Assembly (NCBI GenBank): GCA_002742935.1 | Contig: PDON01000071.1 | Span: 1-57,133 of the forward strand | Origin: Candidatus Cloacimonadota bacterium | GTDB taxonomy: Bacteria; UBA4055 | Direction: 5' to 3' | Length of the DNA: 57,133 nucleotides | Shown: positions 1 through 8,452 of the stretch, in pieces | Numbering within the stretch: position 1 is the first letter of the stretch | Layout of the letters: each line of letters opens with the position of its first letter | Position numbers and translations under genes: made by a program | The notes under the pieces: model-generated | Told to the model about the DNA's origin: nothing | The model's database searches: none | The model's input: only the letters and a program-made list of their open reading frames with translations

Positions 1-344
1 CCAAAAACAATAGGAGTATCTGTTTCAAGACTAACATTTGCAATACCTTTTGAAACCTCGGCACTTACATAATCAAAATGTGGAGTTGCACCTCTAATAA
101 CGGCTCCCAAACAAACAATGCCATCATACTTATTAAGTTTTGCAAGCTTTTTAGCCAAAAGAGGTATTTCGTAAGCCCCGGGAACCCAATATTGAACAAG
201 AGAACTCTCTTCACCACCATGTCTCATGTAACAATCAATGGAACCCCCAATAAGTTTTGATGTTATGAATTCATTAAATCTTGATCCAATAATTGCAATT
301 TTTTTACCCTTAGAGTTTAGTTTTCCTTCAATAATTTTAATCAT
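1..344 (-). CDS. ribH: 6,7-dimethyl-8-ribityllumazine synthase (3' end cut by window edge)
   Basis: This cytosolic enzyme condenses 5-amino-6-ribitylamino-uracil with 3,4-dihydroxy-2-butanone 4-phosphate in riboflavin synthesis. The visible N-terminal part (about 114 residues) begins [20 protein letters not shown] and carries the family signatures RFNEF, the VPGAYEIP stretch and [14 protein letters not shown]. These match the substrate-binding region and the active-site histidine segment of lumazine synthases. The C-terminal quarter lies outside the window. The ATG sits immediately after the stop codon of the upstream histidine kinase with no intervening base, so the two are probably translated together. 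No other rib gene is in view and no FMN riboswitch is apparent. Confidence 0.93.
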   Translation of the reverse strand, partial: MIKIIEGKLNSKGKKIAIIGSRFNEFITSKLIGGSIDCYMRHGGEESSLVQYWVPGAYEIPLLAKKLAKLNKYDGIVCLGAVIRGATPHFDYVSAEVSKGIANVSLETDTPIVF

Positions 345-1943
345 TTATAATCCTGACAAATTTTGTTTTCTGTTTTTTGATATTGGCACAATAATTATAA
401 ACTCGGTACCTTTTCCCAATTGAGTTATAAATTTAACAGTTCCACCGTAAGGTTTTAATAGTGTTACAACATTATCAAGGCCTATACCTGTACCTGTAGG
501 CTCTTTAATTATCTTTTTACTATCCTTAACATATATAGGCTTTGTTGTAAAGAAAGGATTAAAGATCTTATCCTTAATATCATCAGGGATACCCGATCCT
601 GAATCTCTAACTACAGTTATTATCTTATCCTCTTCACTGTAAATCTTAACAAGAAGCTGTTTCTTTTCACAATTATACATTGCATCTAAACCATTTTTTA
701 TGATATTTGTAAATATCTGTGAAAAATCTGAATAAATACCTTCTATTTTTGGAAGATCTTTTTTAAGATCAAAAATTTTTTCAACACTATTTTTAAAAAA
801 CTGGTTGGCGAGCATAAACTCAAGTTCCTGCTCCATAATGTGAGAAAGATCAAGCTCCTCTTTATTTAAATTCTGCTCCTGTCTTGCTTTACCCATCATA
901 TTTGAAATAATTTTTTCCTGTTTTAAAGCAGAAGCAAGAATGAGATCATTGGATTTCATAACATCTGTAATCTCTTTTTCAAGAGTCTCTTTATCAAATT
1001 GATCACTATGAACAAAATTTTTTAATTTTTCAAGTTTTCTTTCCAACAGTTGAGAGCTTGATTTCATTCCGAAAAGAGGAGTATTAAGATTATGTGCAAC
1101 ACCTTGAATCATCGATCCAAACTCTGCCAATTTGATCTGATTTTGAAGCTTTAATTCATAAGCTTTATTTTTTCTCTCCAAAAGTTTCTGTTCTCTTAAA
1201 TCTCTACCTACTGCCAATCTTCCTATAGTTGTATTATTACTAATTATATCTGAAACGGAAAAGTGCATGGGGATCTCTTCTCCCTCTTTACTCCTTAAAC
1301 AAACCTCAATACTGGCTTTTCCAAATTTTTCAATATTACCAAGAAAATTGTCAAAAGTTTTCTTATTAATTTTGTTGAGATCAATAAAGTCAAAAATATC
1401 TTTTCCCGCTAAATCATCTTTGCTAAAACCTAAAATTGATGAGGTAGCTGGATTTGATGTCAAAATAACATTTTTAAGAGTTATTGTTATGATTGCATAA
1501 CTCTCACTTAAACTTTTATATATAGCTTTCCATGTTGTTGATATAGATGATTGAGACTTCTTTTCGATAAACTTTGAAAGCTTCAAAAAGATACCTGAAA
1601 TCTTACCAAAACTATCTTTAACAAGACTATAGCTTAATTTGTATGGGGATTTAACTCCCAAATAATCTTTAAGATAAAGAATAATTCTTTTTTTTGATGG
1701 TGATTCTTTAAACACGCTGTCAACCAGTGAAAGAAATTTACTCTTATCATCAGTATCAACAGCTTCAAGAATACTACTTTTTACAAGGTCTGACCTTAAA
1801 CTATTCATAAAACTACAAAAAGAAAGATTGCAATCAACTACTCTATATGCCTTATCTATGTGAACATAAAGATCTTTATCCGTATCAATATAATCCTCAA
1901 AAAGATTCTCTAGTTGAAGATATTTTATCTGTATTTTGCTCAT
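345..1943 (-). CDS. PAS-domain sensor histidine kinase
   Basis: This is probably a soluble two-component sensor kinase of 532 residues with no membrane segment. Residues ~25-125 look like a divergent PAS domain and ~135-250 like a clearer second PAS domain (SNPATSSILGFSKDDLAGKD). The dimerisation domain has its H-box at GVAHNLNTPL, with the phosphoacceptor His near residue 284. The ATPase domain has an N-box (TNIIKNGLDAM, Asn ~417), G1 box DSGSGIPDD and G2 box GTGIGLDNV, so it looks catalytically intact. No response regulator gene is adjacent; the partner must lie elsewhere. Its stop codon abuts the ribH start, which suggests an operon. The signal sensed is unknown; a cytosolic ligand or redox cue is only a guess from the PAS domains. 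Confidence 0.9.
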   Translation of the reverse strand: MSKIQIKYLQLENLFEDYIDTDKDLYVHIDKAYRVVDCNLSFCSFMNSLRSDLVKSSILEAVDTDDKSKFLSLVDSVFKESPSKKRIILYLKDYLGVKSPYKLSYSLVKDSFGKISGIFLKLSKFIEKKSQSSISTTWKAIYKSLSESYAIITITLKNVILTSNPATSSILGFSKDDLAGKDIFDFIDLNKINKKTFDNFLGNIEKFGKASIEVCLRSKEGEEIPMHFSVSDIISNNTTIGRLAVGRDLREQKLLERKNKAYELKLQNQIKLAEFGSMIQGVAHNLNTPLFGMKSSSQLLERKLEKLKNFVHSDQFDKETLEKEITDVMKSNDLILASALKQEKIISNMMGKARQEQNLNKEELDLSHIMEQELEFMLANQFFKNSVEKIFDLKKDLPKIEGIYSDFSQIFTNIIKNGLDAMYNCEKKQLLVKIYSEEDKIITVVRDSGSGIPDDIKDKIFNPFFTTKPIYVKDSKKIIKEPTGTGIGLDNVVTLLKPYGGTVKFITQLGKGTEFIIIVPISKNRKQNLSGL

Positions 1944-2449
1944 TACTTACTTTCCACCTTAAAAACATGACTATACAATATAATTATTTTTTTAACAATT
2001 AAATATAAAATTTCTTTTTTAATTGGTGTTTAGTAAAAAAGATTTTCAAATTAATCTATTATCTGGAGTAAAATGTAAGGTTTTAAATGATATTTATCAA
2101 AAATTTTGAAGTTAATATTTGAGAAATTAGCAATGGAAAAAGAGTTTAAGTCCCCCATTTTTATAATCTCTTTTAAAAAGGGAAAATTTATACATCACAA
2201 TCTCTGTTTTCAAATCTATTTTTTCCTAAACTTATTTTCTTTTTAACCTAAGTTCAGTATAAAACTAACAACAATCTTAATTTTTTATATTCTGTACCAT
2301 TTATCAAATAAAATTTATTTAGACAATAAGATATTCAGTTTTTATATTACTCTCTAAGGATTTTAACTAATTGAAATAATTATTTAACTAAAAATTTTTA
2401 TTGTTTATCCTTATGAAAAAAACTTTAAACAAAATTATACTGGTAATTT
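1944..2449. other. Intergenic region between divergent kinase and recG genes
   Basis: This very AT-rich stretch of about 500 bp separates the minus-strand kinase gene from plus-strand recG, so it must hold both promoters. I see no convincing ORF, RNA gene or strong hairpin. A weak 7-bp inverted repeat (AAAAGAG near 2139, CTCTTTT near 2168) with a long loop is probably chance. Confidence 0.5.
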
Positions 2450-4543
2450 ATGTTGAAAGAGGATATTGATCTGTTAAGATCCGGCATAATTGATAAAAAA
2501 AGGTATCAACTACTCTCTCAGCTTAATATTAGAACAATCAATGATCTTTTATCCTACTATCCCAGAAAGTATCTTGATAGAAAAACTATTATTTCAATAA
2601 AGGATCTTCATAAGTTTGTTGATGACAGAGGAAACAGTATAAAAGAGGTTAACTTAATTGTAAGAGTTACCCATAAGAACCTTGTAGATGTAAGAAAAAA
2701 GAAAATTCTCAACGTAACTTTTAGTGATGGTACCGGTTTTATCAACTCTGTATGGTTTGTATATGCACATTTTTTCAATAAAAGTTTACTAAAAGGTAAT
2801 GAATATTTAATCTCCGGGAGAGTTTCTTATAAGGGGAGATGGGAGATAGCTCATCCTGAGTTTGAACTTATTGACAAAGAGAGTTTTGAGGGTGAAATTT
2901 TACCGGTTTATCCTTTAAAAAATGAAATAAGATTAAAAGGTGTTAATTCTAAATACCTTAGAGAGGTAGTTAAAAGTGTTTACGAGAAATATAGTGATAA
3001 AATTATAGATATAATACCCAAAGAGATAGTTGAAAAAAATAGCTATATATCTCTAAGGAAAGCTATATATTCAATCCATTTTCCTGAAAATGTTAGGAGT
3101 AAGAATTTAGCCATAAACCGTTTGAAATTTAATGAACTATTCTACTTACAATCGGTTATGATTTCACAGAAATTAAAATATAAAAGAATAAAATCCGATT
3201 TTCAGATATCTGATTCAGGAAGGTTTTTAGATCAATTTTATAGATCTCTTCCATTTGATCTTACATTGGATCAGAAAAATACCATAAGGGATATATACAA
3301 AGATTTTAAATCCGGAACACCTATGAATAGACTTGTACAAGGTGATGTAGGGTCAGGAAAAACAATGGTAGCTCTTGCAACAATACTCATAATGGTTGGA
3401 AACGGATATCAATGTGCTATTATGGCTCCCACAGAGATTTTGGCGGAACAACACTATATAAACTTTAAAAACTATTGTAAAGATTTTGATGTAAATATCT
3501 CTCTTATTACGGGAAAGATGAGAAAAAAGTTAAAAGATGAGGTAATTACAAATATTGCTTCGGGAATTACGGATATTGCCATTGGAACTCATGCTCTTTT
3601 CCAGAAAGATATACAATTTTCTCAACTTGGATATGTAGTAATTGATGAACAGCACAGATTTGGTGTTACTCAGAGGGGAGATCTGATAACGAAGAGCAGT
3701 TCCCTTCCCCATATTTTAGTAATGACAGCTACACCAATACCAAGAACAATAACACTTTCCCTCTACGGAGATTTGGAGATCTCCTCTATAAAAACTATGC
3801 CTCTTGGAAGGAAACCTGTAAAAACAGCTATTAGAGGTAACAATTCACTGGAAAAAATATACTCGTTTATTGGTAAAGAGATTGATGAAGGTAAAAAAGC
3901 ATATATAGTTTTCCCTCTTGTTGAAAAAAGTGAGAGATCTGATATGAATGCAGCTGTAGATCAATATATGATACTTAAAACTACAGTATTCAGTAAGTAT
4001 AAAGTTGGTCTTCTCCACGGTAAGATGAAATCTTTTGAAAAAGAGGAGATAATGGAGGGTTTCAAGGGTGATGACTATGATATTCTGATCTCAACTACCG
4101 TAATTGAGGTTGGAGTAGATATTAAAACGGCCTCTGTTATACTAATTATGCACTCTGAGAGGTTTGGTCTGGCACAACTTCATCAGCTAAGAGGTCGTGT
4201 CGGAAGATCCGATATCCAAAGTTATTGTATTCTCCACTTTTCAGATAAGATCTCTGAGGATTCGTTAGAAAGATTAAAGATAATGGAAAATACAAATGAT
4301 GGTTTTGAGCTTAGTGAAAAAGATTTTGAACTTAGAGGTCCGGGAGAGTTTTTTGGAGAGAAACAATCAGGTATTACAGATCTTAAACTGGTAAGTTTAA
4401 TTTATGACAGGAGTTTAATATTTTCAACAAGGAGAATTGTTGAAAAGTTTTTAGAAAAAGATCCTGACCTTTCCAATAGTAAAGAACTCAAAAATTATCT
4501 AAACAAAAACTATTCCCAAAAAATTGATATACTAAAGTTTTAG
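2450..4543 (+). CDS. recG: ATP-dependent DNA helicase RecG
   Basis: RecG is a superfamily 2 helicase that reverses stalled replication forks and branch-migrates Holliday junctions. The 697-residue length matches the family. An N-terminal wedge/OB-fold region (~55-140) precedes the helicase core: Walker A GDVGSGKT (~298-305), the Walker B/DEQH box (~399-402) followed by RFGVTQR, the motif III-like TATPIPRT, and the C-terminal QLRGRVGRSD motif VI. The C-terminal RecG-specific region (ELRGPGEFFGEKQSG) is also present. The ATG is preceded by no clear Shine-Dalgarno sequence. recG reads toward purQ, which converges on it with an 87-bp gap. Confidence 0.97.
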   Translation: MLKEDIDLLRSGIIDKKRYQLLSQLNIRTINDLLSYYPRKYLDRKTIISIKDLHKFVDDRGNSIKEVNLIVRVTHKNLVDVRKKKILNVTFSDGTGFINSVWFVYAHFFNKSLLKGNEYLISGRVSYKGRWEIAHPEFELIDKESFEGEILPVYPLKNEIRLKGVNSKYLREVVKSVYEKYSDKIIDIIPKEIVEKNSYISLRKAIYSIHFPENVRSKNLAINRLKFNELFYLQSVMISQKLKYKRIKSDFQISDSGRFLDQFYRSLPFDLTLDQKNTIRDIYKDFKSGTPMNRLVQGDVGSGKTMVALATILIMVGNGYQCAIMAPTEILAEQHYINFKNYCKDFDVNISLITGKMRKKLKDEVITNIASGITDIAIGTHALFQKDIQFSQLGYVVIDEQHRFGVTQRGDLITKSSSLPHILVMTATPIPRTITLSLYGDLEISSIKTMPLGRKPVKTAIRGNNSLEKIYSFIGKEIDEGKKAYIVFPLVEKSERSDMNAAVDQYMILKTTVFSKYKVGLLHGKMKSFEKEEIMEGFKGDDYDILISTTVIEVGVDIKTASVILIMHSERFGLAQLHQLRGRVGRSDIQSYCILHFSDKISEDSLERLKIMENTNDGFELSEKDFELRGPGEFFGEKQSGITDLKLVSLIYDRSLIFSTRRIVEKFLEKDPDLSNSKELKNYLNKNYSQKIDILKF

Positions 4544-4630
4544 ATCTATTTTACACATATTCTCCAGATCTTCATTATAATCTCCTACTAATTTTGTAAA
4601 AACTTTAGTTGTTGATATAAGATATTTTAT

Positions 4631-5416
4631 CTAAAACTTACTCTTTATATAGTTTACACCATTGATAAATATCTGTAATCCATCGGGAATATACTCCTCA
4701 TCAAGATTCCTGAAATCGGGATGATGAAACTTTTCAATATTTCTTTCAGGATGAGGCATCATACCAAGAACTTGACCGTTTATATCAACAATACCCGCAA
4801 CTCCTCTTTTAGAACCATTGGGATTGAAAGGATACTCTTCTGTAACTTTTCCCTCTTTATCAAGATATTGAAATGCTACAAGATTATTATCAAAAAGCCT
4901 TTGATACTCTTCATCAGTTTCAGTTAACAACCTTCCTTCAGCGTGAGCAGCCTGTATCTTTATTGTTTTTCCACCCATTCCTTTAAGCCAAGGAGATTTC
5001 ACTGTTTCACTAACTTTAAGATCTACCCATCTACACTCAAATTTTGCCGAATTATTCCAATATAGAGAAATATTTGGATTCCCAAGATTATTGTAAGGGG
5101 TTATTCCCAGAGTTGTAATTACTTGAAAACCATTACATATACCTATAAAGAGTTTACCGTCATTGTAAAACTTTTGAAGATCCTCCTTAATATCCAAAAG
5201 TTTATATGAAAGAACTTTACCAGACTTAATATCATCTCCATATGAAAATCCCCCCGGAAAAGCTAAAATATGGTAGTTGTGGATAATTTCAGGGTTTGCT
5301 AAAATTGTATTAAGATGAACCTCATCACACTCAGAGCCCGCTAAACGGAATGCTCTTCCTGTTTCAACATTGCAATTAATACCATCTGTAATTAAGATAA
5401 GAACTCTGGGTGTCAT
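4631..5416 (-). CDS. purQ: Phosphoribosylformylglycinamidine synthase, glutaminase subunit PurQ
   Basis: PurQ supplies ammonia from glutamine to PurL in the fourth step of de novo purine synthesis. The class I glutamine amidotransferase fold is clear: PGGFSYGDDI, nucleophile elbow GICNGFQ (Cys about 94 from the chosen start), and the catalytic His-Glu pair in MMPHPERN. I place the start at the ATG at 5416, because GGAG lies six bases upstream of it and the protein then begins MTPRVLILITDG, as expected for the family. The in-frame ATGs at 5428 and 5431 have no ribosome binding site. The length (~261 residues) fits the longer PurQ form. No purS or purL gene is nearby. Confidence 0.93.
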   Translation of the reverse strand: MTPRVLILITDGINCNVETGRAFRLAGSECDEVHLNTILANPEIIHNYHILAFPGGFSYGDDIKSGKVLSYKLLDIKEDLQKFYNDGKLFIGICNGFQVITTLGITPYNNLGNPNISLYWNNSAKFECRWVDLKVSETVKSPWLKGMGGKTIKIQAAHAEGRLLTETDEEYQRLFDNNLVAFQYLDKEGKVTEEYPFNPNGSKRGVAGIVDINGQVLGMMPHPERNIEKFHHPDFRNLDEEYIPDGLQIFINGVNYIKSKF

Positions 5417-5557
5417 AGTAGTCTCCATCATATTTTATTCAAAATGATTGTTGAAAAGTAATTATCCTCTTTTCAATCCATTGGGAAAGAATATAGTAAC
5501 CAAACTTAAAATTGTAAAGAAGGATCTCCCTTTAAATAATTTATAATGAATAATTTA

Positions 5558-5585
5558 ACTCTATTTTGAGAGAGGAAAATAGAGT
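5558..5585. other. Hairpin in the purQ / lipoprotein divergent region
   Basis: A perfect 10-bp inverted repeat (ACTCTATTTT and AAAATAGAGT) encloses an 8-base purine loop. It lies about 140 bp upstream of purQ and is followed on the plus strand by an A-tract, so it is not a canonical terminator in either direction. It could be an mRNA leader structure or an operator; the role is unknown. Confidence 0.35.
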
Positions 5586-5621
5586 AAAAAAACTAATATT
5601 AGTAATAAGGGAATATTTTAT

Positions 5622-5638
5622 TGGTTATATTATAACCA
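5622..5638. promoter_or_regulatory. Candidate operator palindrome TGGTTATA-T-TATAACCA
   Basis: A perfect 8-bp inverted repeat around one central T lies in the roughly 400-bp space between purQ (leftward) and the FGE-domain lipoprotein (rightward). A shorter palindrome, CTAATATTAG, occurs 20 bp to its left (5593-5602). The position suits a divergent-promoter operator, but in such AT-rich DNA chance cannot be excluded. The rest of 5417-5816 shows nothing else I can support. Confidence 0.3.
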
Positions 5639-5816
5639 TTATGTGGTTTTATGGTTGATCTTGTATTTTTGTAATAAAGGGTTTCAATTAGTAATTTTTC
5701 TTGCTTTTTTAGTTTGCTTTACTACCTTGTTTCGTTGAACTTTTTTTGATTGTTGTTTCAACATTTGGAAAAATGTATTAAAACTTATTCTAAATTAAAA
5801 CAATAAAGGATTTTTT

Positions 5817-7235
5817 ATGTTTAAGAAATTTTTATGGATGGTTTTATCCTTAGTGGTAATGGTAGGAGTATTAACCTCATGCAATGATGACAGTAGTAGC
5901 TGTACGGAACCTTTAAATCAATCTCCTGAAGTTACTATTGATTCTCCTGCAAATGGTAGTGAGTTAACTATTGGAGAGATTCTTTCTGTTGAGATGACAG
6001 CAATGGACAGTGATGGTTCTATTGAAAAAGTTGATCTGTATCTAAACAATGATATGATAACTTCTTTAACTGCTGAACCTTTTAGCTATGAGTGGAATAC
6101 GGCTAATCTTGAAGAAGGTAGCTATAATTTGAAGGCTATTGCTACGGATAATGATGGCTTAACTGCTGAAAGTAGCATAGTTACTATTACTCTAACCGAT
6201 TCAAACGAAGCTCCAATGGTTACTATTGATTCTCCTAGTAATGGTAGTGAGTTCACTATTGGAGATATGGTATCTATTGAGATGTCAGCCACAGATAACG
6301 ATGGATCTATTGAAAAGGTTGATCTGTATCTAAACAATGATATGGTTACTTCTTTAACTGCTGAACCTTTTAACTATGAGTGGAATACGGCTAATCTTGA
6401 AGCAGGTAGTTATAATTTGAAAGCTATTGCTACAGATAATGAAGGTTTGAGTGCTGAAAGTGAAGAGATAGAGATTACTCTTGAAAATCAAACTATTAAT
6501 GATGGTTTTATATTTGTAGAGGGTGGAGTTTTTCAGATGGGTGATATTCTTAGTGAAGGTAGTTTAGATGAGTCTCCTGTTCATAGTGTAACTCTAAACT
6601 CTTTTTATATAAGTAAATATGAGGTAACCCAAGAGGAGTATGAGAACCTAATGGATGAAAATCCTTCAAACTATATTGGGGAAAATAAACCTGTAGAAAA
6701 TATAACATGGTATCAGGCTGTAAGCTATTGTAATAAGCTTAGTGCAATGGAAGGTCTCGAAGAGTGCTACAGTGGGTTTGGAGAGGATATCTCTTGTGAT
6801 TTTACTAAAAATGGTTACCGTTTACCAACTGAAGCTGAATGGGAATATGCAGCAAGAGGAGGTATCCACAATACAGATAATTTCAGGTATTCAGGTTGTA
6901 ATGAGATTGATGAGTTAGGGGATTATGCCTGGTATGAACCAAACTCCAGCAATCAAACACATAATGTAGGGGGTAAAGAACCAAATCAATTGGGAATCTA
7001 TGATATGAACGGAAATGTTTGGGAATGGTGTAATGATTGGTATGATGGTAATTACTACGATAATAGTGAAAATACAAACCCTACAGGTCCTAACTCAGGT
7101 TCTTATCGTATTATAAGAGGTAGTAGCTGGGGATACTATCATCAATCTTGCCGTGTTGCTAGCAGAAACTCTGAATTACCTGGAAATGTTACTAATGATA
7201 TAGGTTTTAGGGTTGTTAGATCTGCATCTAAATAG
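5817..7235 (+). CDS. Lipoprotein with two Ig-like repeats and an FGE-sulfatase (SUMF1-like) domain
   Basis: The protein starts with a signal peptide ending in the lipobox LTSC (Cys ~22), so it should be lipid-anchored and exported. Two tandem Ig-like/cadherin-like modules follow (about residues 38-127 and 134-222; core motif TIDSP.NGSE, NTANLE.GSYNLKAIATDN). The C-terminal ~240 residues form a formylglycine-generating-enzyme-like domain: FVEGGVFQMGD, YEVTQEEYENLM, YRLPTEAEWEYAARGG, GNVWEWCNDWY, RIIRGSSW and FRVVRS. In many bacteria such domains are non-catalytic binding modules, so true sulfatase-activating activity should not be assumed and no sulfatase is nearby. The gene stands alone; a cell-surface adhesion or binding role is inference. 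Confidence 0.88.
   Translation: MFKKFLWMVLSLVVMVGVLTSCNDDSSSCTEPLNQSPEVTIDSPANGSELTIGEILSVEMTAMDSDGSIEKVDLYLNNDMITSLTAEPFSYEWNTANLEEGSYNLKAIATDNDGLTAESSIVTITLTDSNEAPMVTIDSPSNGSEFTIGDMVSIEMSATDNDGSIEKVDLYLNNDMVTSLTAEPFNYEWNTANLEAGSYNLKAIATDNEGLSAESEEIEITLENQTINDGFIFVEGGVFQMGDILSEGSLDESPVHSVTLNSFYISKYEVTQEEYENLMDENPSNYIGENKPVENITWYQAVSYCNKLSAMEGLEECYSGFGEDISCDFTKNGYRLPTEAEWEYAARGGIHNTDNFRYSGCNEIDELGDYAWYEPNSSNQTHNVGGKEPNQLGIYDMNGNVWEWCNDWYDGNYYDNSENTNPTGPNSGSYRIIRGSSWGYYHQSCRVASRNSELPGNVTNDIGFRVVRSASK
5931..6195 (+). repeat. Ig-like module, copy 1 of 2
   Basis: First copy of an internal tandem repeat in the lipoprotein gene. It begins at GTTACTATTGATTCTCCT and recurs 288 bp (96 codons) downstream. 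Long stretches are identical at the nucleotide level, including most synonymous positions, which points to a recent duplication or ongoing gene conversion. Confidence 0.85.
6219..6483 (+). repeat. Ig-like module, copy 2 of 2
   Basis: Second copy of the internal repeat in the lipoprotein gene, in frame and offset by exactly 96 codons from the first copy. Differences are concentrated near the module edges (for example ELTIGEI versus EFTIGDM), while the VDLYLNNDM core is conserved. Confidence 0.85.
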
Positions 7236-7277
7236 ATATTTGTGTTAAGCAACAATTTTTTAATAATTAGAGAAAAT

Positions 7278-7382
7278 ATGATAAATTTAACTTTTATATT
7301 TTTTTTATTTTATTATTTTCCTATTGGTTGTATTAGTATGTTAAGAGATAGCTATTATAGTAAAGAAGTTTTTAGAAGGTAA
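7278..7382 (+). CDS. Possible small membrane/lipoprotein peptide (34 aa), uncertain
   Basis: A 34-codon ORF begins MINLTFIFFLFYYFPIGC and ends five bases before the trpS start. Its N-terminus is a hydrophobic stretch followed by a Cys in a lipobox-like setting. An AGAGAA sequence sits just upstream of the ATG. It contains no Trp codon, so it is not a tryptophan attenuator leader. It could be a real short lipoprotein, a remnant or chance; I do not recognise it. Confidence 0.22.
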   Translation: MINLTFIFFLFYYFPIGCISMLRDSYYSKEVFRR

Positions 7383-7387
7383 AATGT

Positions 7388-8401
7388 ATGAGCGATAATG
7401 TAAAAAAAAGGGTTTTAAGTGGGATAAAACCAACAGGTAGTTTAACCTTGGGTAACTACATAGGTGCAATGAAAAATTTTGTAAAACTTCAAGATGATTA
7501 TGAAGCACTCTATATGGTAGCAGATCTTCATGCTTTAACAGTCCCTCAAATTCCAAAAGATTTAAGAAATAGAACTCTTTCAGTTATTGCTCAATACATG
7601 GCTGTTGGTATTGATCCTAAGAAAGCTGTTATATTTATTCAGAGTCATGTTAAGGGTCATACAGAACTTGCTTGGATCCTCTCTTGCCTAACAGGATTGG
7701 GAGAACTTAACAGAATGACCCAATTTAAAGATAAAAGCAGTAAGGAGGGAGCAAATATAAATGCAGGACTCTACACATATCCAACATTAATGGCATCAGA
7801 TATTCTTCTCTATAATGCTGATTTTGTTCCTGTAGGTGATGATCAAAAACAACATGTTGAACTTACAAGAGATTTGGCTAACAGATTCAACTTTAGATAC
7901 TCACCAACATTTAAAGTTCCGGAGCCAATTATTCCTAAAGCTGGAGCAAGAATTATGGACCTTCAAGACCCTTTGAGTAAAATGGGTAAATCAGATTCAT
8001 CTACTTCCGGTATGATTGCTCTTTTAGATGATCCTAATATTATTACTAAAAAGATAAAATCTGCTGTAACAGATTCCGGAATGGAAATTAAATATTCTGA
8101 AGATGATAGCAAAGCAGGTATTAGAAACCTTCTTACTATACACTCATCACTTTCTGGGGAATCTATAGAATCAATTGAATCAAGATTTGTTGGCAGAGGT
8201 TACGGAGATTTCAAAAAAGAGGTTGCAGATGTTGTTGTTTCTACTTTAACTCCAATAAAGGAGGAGCATGACAAAATTATGAAAGATAAGGCCTACTTAA
8301 ACTCTGTTTTAAAAGAGGGAGCTGAAAAAGCTCAAAGAATTGCCTATAAGATTTTGAGTAAAGTAAACAAAAAAAGTGGTTTGGTTGAGCCTATAAGATA
8401 G
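7388..8401 (+). CDS. trpS: Tryptophanyl-tRNA synthetase
   Basis: This class I aminoacyl-tRNA synthetase charges tRNA-Trp in the cytosol. The 337-residue length is typical of bacterial TrpRS. SGIKPTGSLTLGNYIGA near the N-terminus holds the HIGH-equivalent motif (TLGNY, ~20-24). GDDQKQHVELTRDLA is the tryptophan/adenylate-binding segment. KMGKS (~198-202) is the KMSKS-equivalent loop. No regulatory T-box-like structure is visible in the short upstream gap. The gene is followed by an amidase gene after 51 bp in the same direction. Confidence 0.97.
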   Translation: MSDNVKKRVLSGIKPTGSLTLGNYIGAMKNFVKLQDDYEALYMVADLHALTVPQIPKDLRNRTLSVIAQYMAVGIDPKKAVIFIQSHVKGHTELAWILSCLTGLGELNRMTQFKDKSSKEGANINAGLYTYPTLMASDILLYNADFVPVGDDQKQHVELTRDLANRFNFRYSPTFKVPEPIIPKAGARIMDLQDPLSKMGKSDSSTSGMIALLDDPNIITKKIKSAVTDSGMEIKYSEDDSKAGIRNLLTIHSSLSGESIESIESRFVGRGYGDFKKEVADVVVSTLTPIKEEHDKIMKDKAYLNSVLKEGAEKAQRIAYKILSKVNKKSGLVEPIR

Positions 8402-8452
8402 GATCTGTTTAGGTTTGCTAAAGGAGACTTGATTTTATTAAGGCTAATTTGA

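Noticed and set aside
5417..5816. Possible purine riboswitch upstream of purQ
   Set aside because: The hairpin at 5558-5585 lacks the three-way-junction pattern and conserved loop sequences of purine riboswitches.
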